Source: Desulfopila sp. IMCC35008 (lineage in GTDB: Bacteria; Desulfobacterota; Desulfobulbia; Desulfobulbales; Desulfocapsaceae). Taken from it: DNA of 64,000 nucleotides. The notes beneath the pieces are model-generated. The model saw nothing but the letters and a program-made list of their open reading frames with translations, was not told the origin of the DNA and made no database searches. The translations under genes were made by a program, and so were the position numbers. Of this stretch, positions 18,045-25,710 are shown piece after piece (position 1 is the first letter of the stretch; each line of letters opens with the position of its first letter). The DNA lies in assembly GCF_010646885.2 (NCBI RefSeq), contig NZ_CP050700.1:5834001-5898000 (forward strand). The letters run 5' to 3'.

Positions 18045-18617
18045 ATGAAAAAACAGCTGGCCTTTATGGTCAATTCCAAAAAATGTATAGGCTGCTACTC
18101 ATGTGCTCTGGCATGCAAGAATCAGTATCATCAGGAGCCGGGAGTGGTTTGGCGTGATCTGACACCTCTTTCAGAAGAACACTATCCACATCGGGAGCGG
18201 GCCTTCTACTCGCTTGCCTGCAACCACTGCGATAAGCCTGTCTGTGTTGAAGTATGCCCCGTACAGGCGCATGTGAAGAGGAAAAAGGACGGTATTGTCG
18301 TGCACACTGCAGAAAAATGTGTGTATTGTCATGCATGTATCGATGAGTGTCCCTATGGCGCGGCAAAAGATAATCAGGTTCTCGAGCGGGCGGAAAAGTG
18401 CAGCATGTGCGTTGAGCGTGTAGATGCAGGGCTGAAACCGGCATGTGTACTTGGCTGTCCCACCAAAGCGTTGACGATCATAGATCTTGCGGATTTGAAG
18501 AATCCCCAGGCGGAGCAATACCCCCCCGGCATTGAGAAGCATGAGGGCCTTAATCCTTCAACCAGGTTTATCAGGCCGGCATCCCCTGAATTAGCACTTG
18601 CAAAACAGGACTCCTGA
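18045..18617 (+). CDS. Four-cluster ferredoxin subunit of the molybdoenzyme
   Basis: This 190-residue electron-transfer subunit is of the DmsB/PhsB/ArrB type. Sixteen cysteines fall in four groups: CIGCYSCALAC, CNHCDKPVCVEVC, CVYCHACIDEC, and CSMCVERV... with CVLGC. This predicts four [4Fe-4S] clusters. It has no signal peptide and would be exported with the Tat-tagged catalytic subunit. The gene starts 10 bases after the catalytic gene and is followed by a hairpin and a small secreted protein. Without a membrane anchor the electrons must come from or go to a periplasmic carrier such as cytochrome c, or to an anchor encoded elsewhere. Confidence 0.92.
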   Translation: MKKQLAFMVNSKKCIGCYSCALACKNQYHQEPGVVWRDLTPLSEEHYPHRERAFYSLACNHCDKPVCVEVCPVQAHVKRKKDGIVVHTAEKCVYCHACIDECPYGAAKDNQVLERAEKCSMCVERVDAGLKPACVLGCPTKALTIIDLADLKNPQAEQYPPGIEKHEGLNPSTRFIRPASPELALAKQDS

Positions 18618-18621
18618 AAGG

Positions 18622-18647
18622 ATGGCCGGGCGTACAGGCCCGGCCAT
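18622..18647 (+). terminator. Strong hairpin after the FeS subunit gene
   Basis: ATGGCCGGGC and GCCCGGCCAT form a perfect 10-bp GC-rich stem around a 6-base loop, five bases after the FeS stop codon. There is no T-run, so it may be an mRNA stabiliser or a factor-dependent stop. It sits just before the next start codon. Confidence 0.5.
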
Positions 18648-18655
18648 GATCGCCC

Positions 18656-19000
18656 ATGACTTTACGACAACTGATTATTATGGTGAGTGTATTGACCGCT
18701 GTGTCTGCTGCATCGGCAGCTGATTATGCGGTCGGCATAGATGAATGGCTGCATATCCCGGTTGCAATACCTCAGCAAAAAGCTGGTGGCGGGGATTTTT
18801 ATAATCTACAACTTGAACCCCTTCATTCCGGAAAGCCGGTAGAGTATGAACTGGTACAAGAGGGCATCAATGTTCGATCGGGCACAGCAGGTGTGTATGA
18901 TTTCAGAGTGGTGGTGAATCACGTTACAAAATCGAGTTGTGCTGGAGTTGAAGTCAATGAGTTCAGTAACCAGGAGTTACGGCTTTATGTCAGGGACTGA
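18656..19000 (+). CDS. Small secreted protein of unknown function
   Basis: This 114-residue protein has a Sec-type signal peptide (TLRQLIIMVSVLTAVSAASA) and a short beta-rich mature domain with a single cysteine. I do not recognise the family. It lies 38 bases after the FeS subunit gene on the same strand, separated from it by a strong hairpin, and no good ribosome binding site precedes the ATG. It may be a periplasmic accessory of the molybdoenzyme, or an unrelated gene with weak translation. Confidence 0.55.
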   Translation: MTLRQLIIMVSVLTAVSAASAADYAVGIDEWLHIPVAIPQQKAGGGDFYNLQLEPLHSGKPVEYELVQEGINVRSGTAGVYDFRVVVNHVTKSSCAGVEVNEFSNQELRLYVRD

Positions 19001-19338
19001 TCCATGTACAGCTGCTTTGGTTCTGGATACTTCAATAATGGATGTTCGTCTGAAATTGCCAGACAAAGATGATCTGGAAACACAGGATGGCCTGCGTTTC
19101 ATGACATGTATGATCCCTGGCTCTGATCTCTTGTTCTGCAAATTATTATAGAAACATGCCAGTTGAGGAACGACCGACTCTAGCCCGCGCAGGTTGAGAA
19201 CAAGTGGTAAAGCAACGCGCATCGGTGTATGAGGATTTAGGATTAGGTGTCACCAGGGAAAGGGTTATCCTGTTCGCATAGGATAACCCTTTCATTATTG
19301 TTTTGGCTCGAACGTTACAAATCTAGCCTTGATACCTG
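19001..19338. other. Convergent intergenic region
   Basis: It lies between the rightward molybdoenzyme operon and the leftward lipoprotein gene. Only the hairpin at 19259-19292 stands out. Small open frames on both strands lack supporting signals. Confidence 0.5.
19259..19292. terminator. Probable bidirectional terminator
   Basis: AAAGGGTTATCCT and AGGATAACCCTTT form a perfect 13-bp stem with an 8-base loop. The A/T ends of the stem can supply short U-runs in both directions, which fits the convergent genes on either side. Confidence 0.7.
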
Positions 19339-19776
19339 TCAGCAATCTCCAAACTGCATTTTACTTGAACTGGATGCGCGAAAGCCGTCAACTCTATCTC
19401 CGTCCCGGCAGATGATGTTCCCCTTTAATCCTTTCTTGTAATAAGCGGTCCAGATATAGCGCCCTTTATCGCGATTACCATGAAGCCTTAATGGTCTCCC
19501 GTCAATCTCGCATGAATCGTATTTCGGTGCATCCGAACAGAGCACCAGGGATGAACCACGACCGTCCCAGGATCGAGGATTCCAGTGGTGATAGTTGTCG
19601 GTGTATTCAATAGTGTCTTCGCTGCTGACACTCGCAGCTTGAACGGACGGTTGGGCTGCTGACTGTGTCTCTCCTGCACCACCGCTGACATCGTCGTCGT
19701 CATCATCAAACCAATCACAAGCCGATATGGATAAAGCCAAAGTCAGGCAAAAAGCTAATCTAATTAATTTCATCAT
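19339..19776 (-). CDS. Small lipoprotein of unknown function
   Basis: This 145-residue protein starts at an ATG with GGAG a few bases upstream; a longer open frame has no such signal. A lipoprotein signal peptide ends in the lipobox ISAC. The residue after the lipidated cysteine is aspartate, which in enterobacteria favours retention in the inner membrane. A run of six aspartates and a flexible Ser/Ala/Gln-rich linker follow. The C-terminal domain (about 75-145) has four cysteines and many charged residues. No family is recognised. It lies alone between two terminators. Confidence 0.7.
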   Translation of the reverse strand: MMKLIRLAFCLTLALSISACDWFDDDDDDVSGGAGETQSAAQPSVQAASVSSEDTIEYTDNYHHWNPRSWDGRGSSLVLCSDAPKYDSCEIDGRPLRLHGNRDKGRYIWTAYYKKGLKGNIICRDGDRVDGFRASSSSKMQFGDC

Positions 19777-19935
19777 TTTCTCTCCTTCTGTTATTTCATT
19801 TAGGATTGTTTTCACCAAAAAAAATCTATATAAAACGACGTCTTCCAATCAATTGCCAGTTTGTCGTCGTGTTGATCGGACGAATAGTGTCCAGATGATC
19901 AGGTGGATTAATACAAATCACAAAAAAGTGGCAGG

Positions 19936-19959
19936 CGGGCACTCTGTAGAGAGTGCCCG
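19936..19959 (-). terminator. Terminator after htpX
   Basis: CGGGCACTCT and AGAGTGCCCG form a perfect 10-bp stem around GTAG. On the minus strand a run of six T follows after eight bases. It lies 64 bases downstream of the htpX stop. Confidence 0.65.
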
Positions 19960-20022
19960 TGTATTTGTGAAGATTGCTTTTGTTATCATTGAAGATATAG
20001 GAGGTTTCAGCGATGAATTCGC

Positions 20023-20901
20023 TTAGGAGGCTGGAGGCTGCAGCTTTTGAAGTGCTTCAATGCGAGCCGGAATAGGGGGGTGACTTACAAAAAAGCGGGA
20101 CAGGCCATTCTCTTTCGGCCTGATTCCAAAAGCCGCAACATGTTCCGGAAGCATCGATGGCTGCCGGTGTTCCTGCAGTTTCTGCAGGGCATTGATCATT
20201 TTTTCGTTGCTCGTCAGGTAAGCCCCTCCCCTGTCGGCAACAAATTCTCGTCGTCTTGAAAACCACATGACGATCATGGATGCAAAAAGCCCGAGGAATA
20301 GTTCCAGGACAATGGTCACACCGATATATCCGAAAAAACCCAAGCCACCCTCGCCTTCCTCGTCACTCATAAAGGTATTGATGGCATTGGCTGCAAGACG
20401 GGAGAGAAATATAACAAAGGTGTTGAGCACTCCTTGTATGAGTGAAAGTGTGACCATGTCGCCGCAGGCGATATGGCTTATTTCATGAGCCAGCACCGCC
20501 TCCACTTCCTCTCGGTTCATGTTTTCAAGGAGGCCTGTTGAAACTGCGACCAGGGCGTTGTCCTTTTTCATTCCGGTAGCAAAGGCGTTCATTTCAGGTG
20601 CCTGGTAAATAGCAATTTCCGGCATTCCTATCCCCGCATCCTTTGCCAGTTTGGCGACAGTATCATGGAGCCATAACTCAGTTTGGCCTTTGGGGGTGAT
20701 GATTGGGGTGGCTCCCGTTGACTTTTTGGCAATCCATTTTGAGAGGGCAAGCGAGATAAACGAACCACCCATGCCAAAGACTGCGGCCATTATCAACAGT
20801 CCCCCGGTAGATCGTGAATCGAGGCCGAAAAGGGTCATCATGATGCCAAGCAGCAAGAGTATGGCCAGGTTTGTCACAACAAAAAGAATAACTCTTAACA
20901 T
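20023..20901 (-). CDS. htpX: Membrane zinc metalloprotease HtpX (M48B)
   Basis: HtpX degrades damaged or misassembled inner-membrane proteins, with its active site facing the cytoplasm. Two N-terminal helices (MLRVILFVVTNLAILLLLGI and LLIMAAVFGMGGSFISLAL) precede the zinc motif HEISH near residue 140. Two more hydrophobic segments follow, then the third zinc ligand in RRREFVADRGGAY. The C-terminal SHPPIPARIEAL box is typical of HtpX. About 292 residues is the normal length. The ATG at 20901 has AGGAG five bases before it; an upstream GTG overlaps that site and is less likely. It follows the NhaD gene on the same strand after 145 bases. Confidence 0.95.
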   Translation of the reverse strand: MLRVILFVVTNLAILLLLGIMMTLFGLDSRSTGGLLIMAAVFGMGGSFISLALSKWIAKKSTGATPIITPKGQTELWLHDTVAKLAKDAGIGMPEIAIYQAPEMNAFATGMKKDNALVAVSTGLLENMNREEVEAVLAHEISHIACGDMVTLSLIQGVLNTFVIFLSRLAANAINTFMSDEEGEGGLGFFGYIGVTIVLELFLGLFASMIVMWFSRRREFVADRGGAYLTSNEKMINALQKLQEHRQPSMLPEHVAAFGIRPKENGLSRFFVSHPPIPARIEALQKLQPPAS

Positions 20902-21046
20902 CTGCACTCCTACTTAAAAACGTTTCCAGGTTGATTCGAATAGCTGTTTGAAATACCGGCGAGGAGGGTCCTGCATCCGGGAGGACAAGGACCAGGATAG
21001 TTACCCCTCCCCGCCGGGAGGGAGTTCGTCTGTTTAAAACAGCAGG

Positions 21047-22483
21047 TTACATGAGCTTTCCGTTCACCAGGAAATGAACCCAGATGCTTGCCGCATAGCC
21101 AAGTGCAATGGCCGGGGTCCATTTCAGGTGGCCAAAGAAGGTGTATTTCCCTCGGGCCTGACCCATAAGTGCGACACCTGCGGCAGAGCCTATTGAGAGC
21201 ATGGAACCCCCGACACCGGCTGTAAGGGTCACGAGAAGCCATTGCCCGTGAGACATCTCGGGCATCATGGTCAGAACGGCAAACATGACCGGGATATTAT
21301 CAACAATTGCCGAAAGTATGCCTACCAGGATGTTTGCAGTTGTGGGACCAAGATCGAGATACATTATTTTCGAGACCATTCCCAGGTAGCCGATAAAGCC
21401 AAGGCCGCCAACGCAGAGAATGATGCCGTAGAAAAAGAGCAGGGTATCCCACTCGGCACGAGCCACCTTGGTGAAGACGTCAAAGGGTACAATCTGGCCG
21501 ATGCGCTCTTCAGCTTTTTGGGGGTCATAGCTTTTCGGATCGGGCTTGTGGGTTTTGTTCAGGTAAAAACCATACAGTTTCAACAGTGAAAGACCGGCCA
21601 TCATTCCTACCATCGGTGGCAGGTGCAGGAAATTATGGAAGCTGACTGCTGTGGCTATGGTCCAGAGAAACAGACCGATAATGATAAATGCGCCTCGTTT
21701 AAGTTTCAGGTCCTCGATATTCGGGTCGGGATGGCGGTTCGGGATGGCAAAATGCATAATAGCTGCCGGGACAAGCCAGTTGACGACTGAGGGGATAAAC
21801 AAGACCAGGAATTCCTGGAACTGAACGATACCTTTTTGCCAGACCATCAGTGTGGTGATGTCGCCAAAGGGACTAAACGCGCCACCTGCATTTGCGGCAA
21901 CCACAATATTTATACAGGCGAGCAGGACGAACTTCTTGTCTTCCTTGCCGATGGCCATGACGACGGCACACATCAGCAGGGCCGTTGTCAGGTTATCGGC
22001 GATAGGTGAGATGAAGAATGCCAGGACGCCGGTAATCCAGAATAATTTCCGAAAAGAATAACCGGCGCCGACAAGCTTGACTCGCAACACCTCGAACACC
22101 AAACGCTCTTCCATGGCGTTGATAAAAGTCATGGCAACAAGCAGGAAGAGAAACAGTTCCGCATATTCAAGGATGTTATGGCGGATAGCAGTTTCAGCAA
22201 CGCCGGTTATACCGTTCATGGCGTATATGAGACCAATAAGGCCCCAGATGATACCTGCTGCAAGCAGGACCGGTTTTGATTTTCGCATATGGGTGACTTC
22301 TTCGAGCATGACAAAGGCATATGCTATGACGAAAACCACAATGCCGAGATAACCGACCCAATGACTGGTAAGATTGAGAATCTCACCGGTGCTGGCAGTA
22401 CCGGCAGCGGCAAGAGCGTTTGTGCCGAGGCCGAGCAGTGCAGTAAAAGTGGTGATCAAACAAATGATGCTCAGTCGCTTCAT
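21047..22483 (-). CDS. nhaD: Na+/H+ antiporter NhaD family
   Basis: This 478-residue inner-membrane antiporter of the ion-transporter (NhaD/ArsB) superfamily expels Na+ or Li+ in exchange for protons. A cleavable-looking N-terminal helix (MKRLSIICLITTFTALLGLG) is usual in this family. Conserved parts visible are FISPIADNLTTALLMCAVVMAIG, NAGGAFSPFGDITTLMVWQKG and LSAIVDNIPVMFAVLTMMP, the paired re-entrant regions with the transport aspartates. AACAGGAGTT precedes the ATG. It is the last gene of the leftward sigma54-promoted operon (receiver, CBS, DASS, NhaD), 73 bases after the DASS gene. It could help recycle Na+ brought in by that symporter. Confidence 0.93.
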   Translation of the reverse strand: MKRLSIICLITTFTALLGLGTNALAAAGTASTGEILNLTSHWVGYLGIVVFVIAYAFVMLEEVTHMRKSKPVLLAAGIIWGLIGLIYAMNGITGVAETAIRHNILEYAELFLFLLVAMTFINAMEERLVFEVLRVKLVGAGYSFRKLFWITGVLAFFISPIADNLTTALLMCAVVMAIGKEDKKFVLLACINIVVAANAGGAFSPFGDITTLMVWQKGIVQFQEFLVLFIPSVVNWLVPAAIMHFAIPNRHPDPNIEDLKLKRGAFIIIGLFLWTIATAVSFHNFLHLPPMVGMMAGLSLLKLYGFYLNKTHKPDPKSYDPQKAEERIGQIVPFDVFTKVARAEWDTLLFFYGIILCVGGLGFIGYLGMVSKIMYLDLGPTTANILVGILSAIVDNIPVMFAVLTMMPEMSHGQWLLVTLTAGVGGSMLSIGSAAGVALMGQARGKYTFFGHLKWTPAIALGYAASIWVHFLVNGKLM

Positions 22484-22556
22484 GATACAACTCCTGTTTT
22501 ATTTATAGTTTTCCTCCATCGGCACCCCGCTGGCGCCAATGGAGATGTTTTTCCCA

Positions 22557-24044
22557 TTAAGAGATCGGTATCTTGGTGGTCATACCCATCAGCGGCCAGA
22601 TGACGCTGACAGCGAGCCAGGTGACCAGCATCAGGATGGCGGATGCGGGAATACCGTATTTCACAAATTCAGCGGTCGTGAATTGTTTTGAGTTATAGGC
22701 AATAGCATTGGGCGCCGCGCCGACCAGAAGCAAAAATGGCATACCTGCCACAACAAGTGAGGAGAAGAGAATAACCTCTCCACTCACGCCAAGGTACGGA
22801 GCGATAACAAGCGCGACGGGGAGCGAAATTGCGATAGCCGCGACGTTCATGATAAAGTTGGTCATCATCATCACGAAAAAGGCCATGCCAAGTACAAAGA
22901 CGATGCCCGGAGCGTCCTTGAACAGCTGCAACCAGTTGACAGCCAGCCATTTGGCGGCGCCGGTTTCCCAGAGACAGAAACCGATGGACATGGCACCCGC
23001 AAAAAGCAGGATGATATTCCACGGGATCTCTTCAAGGTCATCCAGACTGAGGATATTCAACATAAAGAAAGCGATAGTCGAGCAAAGCATGATGCCCGTT
23101 TTATTCAAGGAGGCAAGTGCCGGGATAAAGTTCTTCAAGGCAATGAGCAGGATGGTTGCCAGCACCACAATAATGGTAGCTATTTCATTGCGACTCCATG
23201 AGCCGAGTTCGACATACATCCTTTTAGAGCGCTCCTGGAGACCTGTGATCTCGCTTTTTTCCGGCTTGAAAAAGAACATGCAGAAACCCCAGAGAATAAA
23301 GACCATTAACCAGCCGATTGGAAACATGTACCAGGTCAACTCAAAGAAACTGACATCGACATTCATAATATCTTTGTAGAAGCCAAGGGCGACAGCTCCT
23401 CGGGCGGCACCGAGCAAGGTCACGATAGAACCTGCACCGGCCACATAAGCCATACCAATGAACAAACCTTTACCGAACTTGGTCGGTTGATCGCTATCGG
23501 AGTAGAGGGCATGGATCGTCATCAGCAACGGGAACATGGTTGCTGCTACAGCAGTATGGGCCATCAGGTGTGTCAAGAGGGCGGTCATGACGAAGCAGCC
23601 CAGGTAGATCATGGACGTCTTCTCTCCGACGATAGCCAGCATCTTATATGCCAGCCGCTTTGTCAGGCCGGTTTTGGTAAAGACCATGCCAATGACTATG
23701 GAGCCGAAAATGAAGAGGACGGACGGGTCCATGAAGTCCTTGAAAGCTACGGAGGGGCTTCGGATGAGAAAAAGTGCCTGCAGGGTGCCGATGGCAAGGC
23801 TGGTGACGCCGATGGGTACCACCTCAAAAACCCACCAGGTGGCTGCGAGGGCGAAAATGGCAAGAGCGCCTTTTGCTTCCCTGCTCAATTCAAAGTGCTT
23901 GCCGAGAGGGTCGACAGCGTCCGGTAGCGGCGGGCACCAATAGACCACCGCAAAAAGAACAAGCCCCAGGCACATAAAGAAAATGCGCTGTAGATCAGGG
24001 GACCTTACCGGAGATAGAGATTGTGTTACGGTTGCTTCACTCAT
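22557..24044 (-). CDS. DASS (SLC13) family sodium-coupled anion transporter
   Basis: This 495-residue inner-membrane protein has the two-repeat layout of divalent-anion:Na+ symporters (dicarboxylates, sulfate). The substrate and sodium motifs are unusual. Where the family has SNT in the two hairpins, this protein has AHT (THLMAHTAVAATMFPLLM) and MNV (TNFIMNVAAIAISLPVAL). The GTPPN-like segments read LLGAARGAV and LVGAAPNAI. Its substrate may therefore differ from the classic ones. The ATG overlaps the stop of the preceding CBS gene by 4 bp, so a nucleotide-sensing CBS protein is made together with it. In a sulfate reducer, sulfate or a C4-dicarboxylate would be a reasonable guess, no more. 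Confidence 0.88.
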   Translation of the reverse strand: MSEATVTQSLSPVRSPDLQRIFFMCLGLVLFAVVYWCPPLPDAVDPLGKHFELSREAKGALAIFALAATWWVFEVVPIGVTSLAIGTLQALFLIRSPSVAFKDFMDPSVLFIFGSIVIGMVFTKTGLTKRLAYKMLAIVGEKTSMIYLGCFVMTALLTHLMAHTAVAATMFPLLMTIHALYSDSDQPTKFGKGLFIGMAYVAGAGSIVTLLGAARGAVALGFYKDIMNVDVSFFELTWYMFPIGWLMVFILWGFCMFFFKPEKSEITGLQERSKRMYVELGSWSRNEIATIIVVLATILLIALKNFIPALASLNKTGIMLCSTIAFFMLNILSLDDLEEIPWNIILLFAGAMSIGFCLWETGAAKWLAVNWLQLFKDAPGIVFVLGMAFFVMMMTNFIMNVAAIAISLPVALVIAPYLGVSGEVILFSSLVVAGMPFLLLVGAAPNAIAYNSKQFTTAEFVKYGIPASAILMLVTWLAVSVIWPLMGMTTKIPIS

Positions 24045-24610
24045 GATAAGTATCCTTCGGTCAAAATTCTATCTGTTGTACCAGAGGGAGGGAAACAGCA
24101 ATTGCCGAGAATTTTGAATATATCCTCGATACGTATCGCTCCCTTGAGCACGTTATTTTCTGTTACCGGTAAAACATTCTTTTGATGGGCGAGCATTATT
24201 CCGAGTGCATGAACAACATGGGCTGAAACACTCACGACGAGCGGTTGTTGATCCATAAATCGGTGGACGGAAACAGACGCCTGAGTTCTGCATTGGTCCT
24301 TCAACCATTCATCGATAACCACGATTAGTTCTACAAAATGTTCGCTCTCTTCGAACACATGTTTTGAAGCAGAGGGACGCAAAGCTGGCTGAAAAAACTT
24401 CTCCAGTATTGCCGAGAATCTGAGCTGGCCAACCAGCCGGCCTTCCGTGTCTGTAACCAGCATGTCTTCGAAATTCAAATGCTTCCCTTCTCCTGATTGG
24501 TGCGCCAAAAACAATGCTATTGCATTGTAGATCGGTTCGTCCTGACTGATATGCGGGTATCTGGAAAGAGGAATCAATGTTTCCCGGACAATGGATATAT
24601 CGAGTTTCAT
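24041..24610 (-). CDS. CBS-domain pair protein, partner of DASS transporter
   Basis: This protein of about 189 residues carries two CBS motifs (YPHISQDEPIYNAI ... GRLVGQLRFSAIL, and FMDQQPLVVSVSAHVVHALG ... NVLKGAIRIEDIF), expected to bind an adenine nucleotide. I place the start at the ATG at 24610; a TTG at 24649 overlapping the receiver's end is the alternative. The gene is held between the receiver gene and the transporter (ATGA overlap), so a role in gating or stabilising the transporter according to energy state is a fair inference. It is similar in layout to the orphan CBS protein at 3842-4396. Confidence 0.85.
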   Translation of the reverse strand: MKLDISIVRETLIPLSRYPHISQDEPIYNAIALFLAHQSGEGKHLNFEDMLVTDTEGRLVGQLRFSAILEKFFQPALRPSASKHVFEESEHFVELIVVIDEWLKDQCRTQASVSVHRFMDQQPLVVSVSAHVVHALGIMLAHQKNVLPVTENNVLKGAIRIEDIFKILGNCCFPPSGTTDRILTEGYLS

Positions 24611-24642
24611 GCCGTCACCGTTGTATTTCCTTTGGGGGTTGA

Positions 24643-25083
24643 TTACCAACCTTGCCTCGTTGCTATTCCTGTGAGTACTGTCCGGGTTTTCTCTGACTGG
24701 GACTTTGCAAAGCGATCACGGGCAATACGAACTTTTTCCAGCAGGTTGTTAATCTCGACAGGTTTTTCAATAAAGTCGGATACTCCTATTTTCATGGCAT
24801 CCACCCCACTCCGGACGGTCCCGTGACCGGTTAGAATGATTACCTCCAACGAGGGATTCATTTCCTTAATTCTCTGTGTGGTTTCAAGACCATCCATGCC
24901 GGGCATCGACAGATCGACAATGATTACCTGAAAAAGCTCAGATGAAAGTTTTTGCAGCGCCTGCTCTCCGCCGAGGGCGATATCAACCCGTAACCCTCTC
25001 ATTTTCAAACGCTCAGAGAGAGTCTGCAGAAAATCATGTTCATCGTCCACCAGCAGTACGCGCGTTAATTCATCCTCAGTCAC
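24643..25083 (-). CDS. Single-domain response regulator (CheY-like)
   Basis: This 146-residue receiver without an output domain has the acidic pocket DDE (13-15), phospho-acceptor D57 (VDLSMPGMDG), the switch threonine (ILTGHGT) and the KPV lysine. The start is GTG with GAGGTGAA upstream. A long C-terminal helix follows the receiver and ends in RQGW. It aligns without gaps to the receiver at 26977-27417, about half identical by eye, including LSERL and GGEQA, so the two are recent paralogues on opposite sides of the shared promoter region. It is the first gene of the leftward operon. Confidence 0.92.
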   Translation of the reverse strand: MTEDELTRVLLVDDEHDFLQTLSERLKMRGLRVDIALGGEQALQKLSSELFQVIIVDLSMPGMDGLETTQRIKEMNPSLEVIILTGHGTVRSGVDAMKIGVSDFIEKPVEINNLLEKVRIARDRFAKSQSEKTRTVLTGIATRQGW

Positions 25084-25175
25084 ACTTCACCTCGATTATT
25101 CTATCCAGTCAGGTTGTTCTCACTCTGCCTCTTCCAACGATTATCACGGATACACTTTTGTTGAATTCTCAGTAA

Positions 25176-25191
25176 GCAACCATCATGCCAG
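25176..25191 (-). promoter_or_regulatory. Sigma54 promoter of the leftward operon
   Basis: On the minus strand the sequence reads TGGCATGATGGTTGCT, with the invariant GG and GC separated by exactly ten bases. Transcription would start about 12 bases on, near 25165, giving a leader of about 80 bases before the receiver GTG. Confidence 0.7.
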
Positions 25192-25312
25192 ACGTTTGGG
25201 TATTCGTCATATAGGCAGTGATTACAAGAAGATATCAATAAATTGTGCATCCGAATTGCTCGATTTTCCGACAGATTTCTGTCGCGGAAGCGTGATACAT
25301 GTAGTTCTGTAT

Positions 25313-25340
25313 CGTTACTAAATGTTACATAACGTGACAG
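25313..25340. promoter_or_regulatory. Candidate activator site 1 (GTTAC repeats)
   Basis: GTTAC, GTTAC and GTGAC recur at ten-base intervals. The last two form an imperfect palindrome, TGTTAC-N5-GTGACA. The site is about 130 bases upstream of the leftward promoter, a normal distance for an NtrC-class enhancer. Confidence 0.5.
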
Positions 25341-25518
25341 TGATGCCCGGCTGCAGCTAATCTTTACAGTTGCCATCCAGCTACTGGAGGTGATGCAGAG
25401 GGGTCTGTTATGTACTGTTATAGCACGGTAAATGGGGATCGAGCACGTGAGAGAGGAGGGGCGGGCAGGTGTGTCGTGGAATGGATATCAGCCAATAATT
25501 AGGGGGGGGCGGAACAAA

Positions 25519-25538
25519 ACGTTACATAAAGTTACACA
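25519..25538. promoter_or_regulatory. Candidate activator site 2 (GTTAC repeats)
   Basis: CGTTACATAAAGTTACA repeats 13 of the 15 core bases of site 1. It lies about 90 bases upstream of the rightward sigma54 promoter. Confidence 0.5.
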
Positions 25539-25624
25539 TGAACACGTCATCTGTACGTATCCCAAGTGGCCGAATTGTGAATTATCCCTTTGTAAATAAA
25601 GGAATATCATGACAATCCAACAGC

Positions 25625-25640
25625 TGGCACGAGACATGCA
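25625..25640 (+). promoter_or_regulatory. Sigma54 promoter of the rightward operon
   Basis: TGGCACGAGACATGCA has the invariant GG and GC ten bases apart and a perfect TGGCAC -24 element; the -12 element is ATGC instead of TTGC. Transcription would start near 25652, about 60 bases before the ATG at 25711. Confidence 0.75.
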
Positions 25641-25710
25641 AATATGATAGTGACGTACAAAACGGAATTCATCGAATTCCTCAACCGTTATATATTGAAT
25701 GAGGTATACT

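Larger units (their letters stand above)
25084..25710. promoter_or_regulatory. Divergent sigma54 control region
   Basis: This gene-free 630-bp stretch separates the two operons of the locus. It contains a leftward -24/-12 promoter, a rightward -24/-12 promoter and between them two GTTAC-rich repeat clusters (25313-25340 and 25519-25538). It also holds an inverted repeat GATACA ... TGTATC (25293-25312). This is the layout expected of two sigma54 promoters sharing upstream activator sites. Confidence 0.65.

Noticed and set aside
22708..23379. 223-codon plus-strand frame inside the DASS gene
   Set aside because: Antisense shadow of a transporter gene with clear family features.
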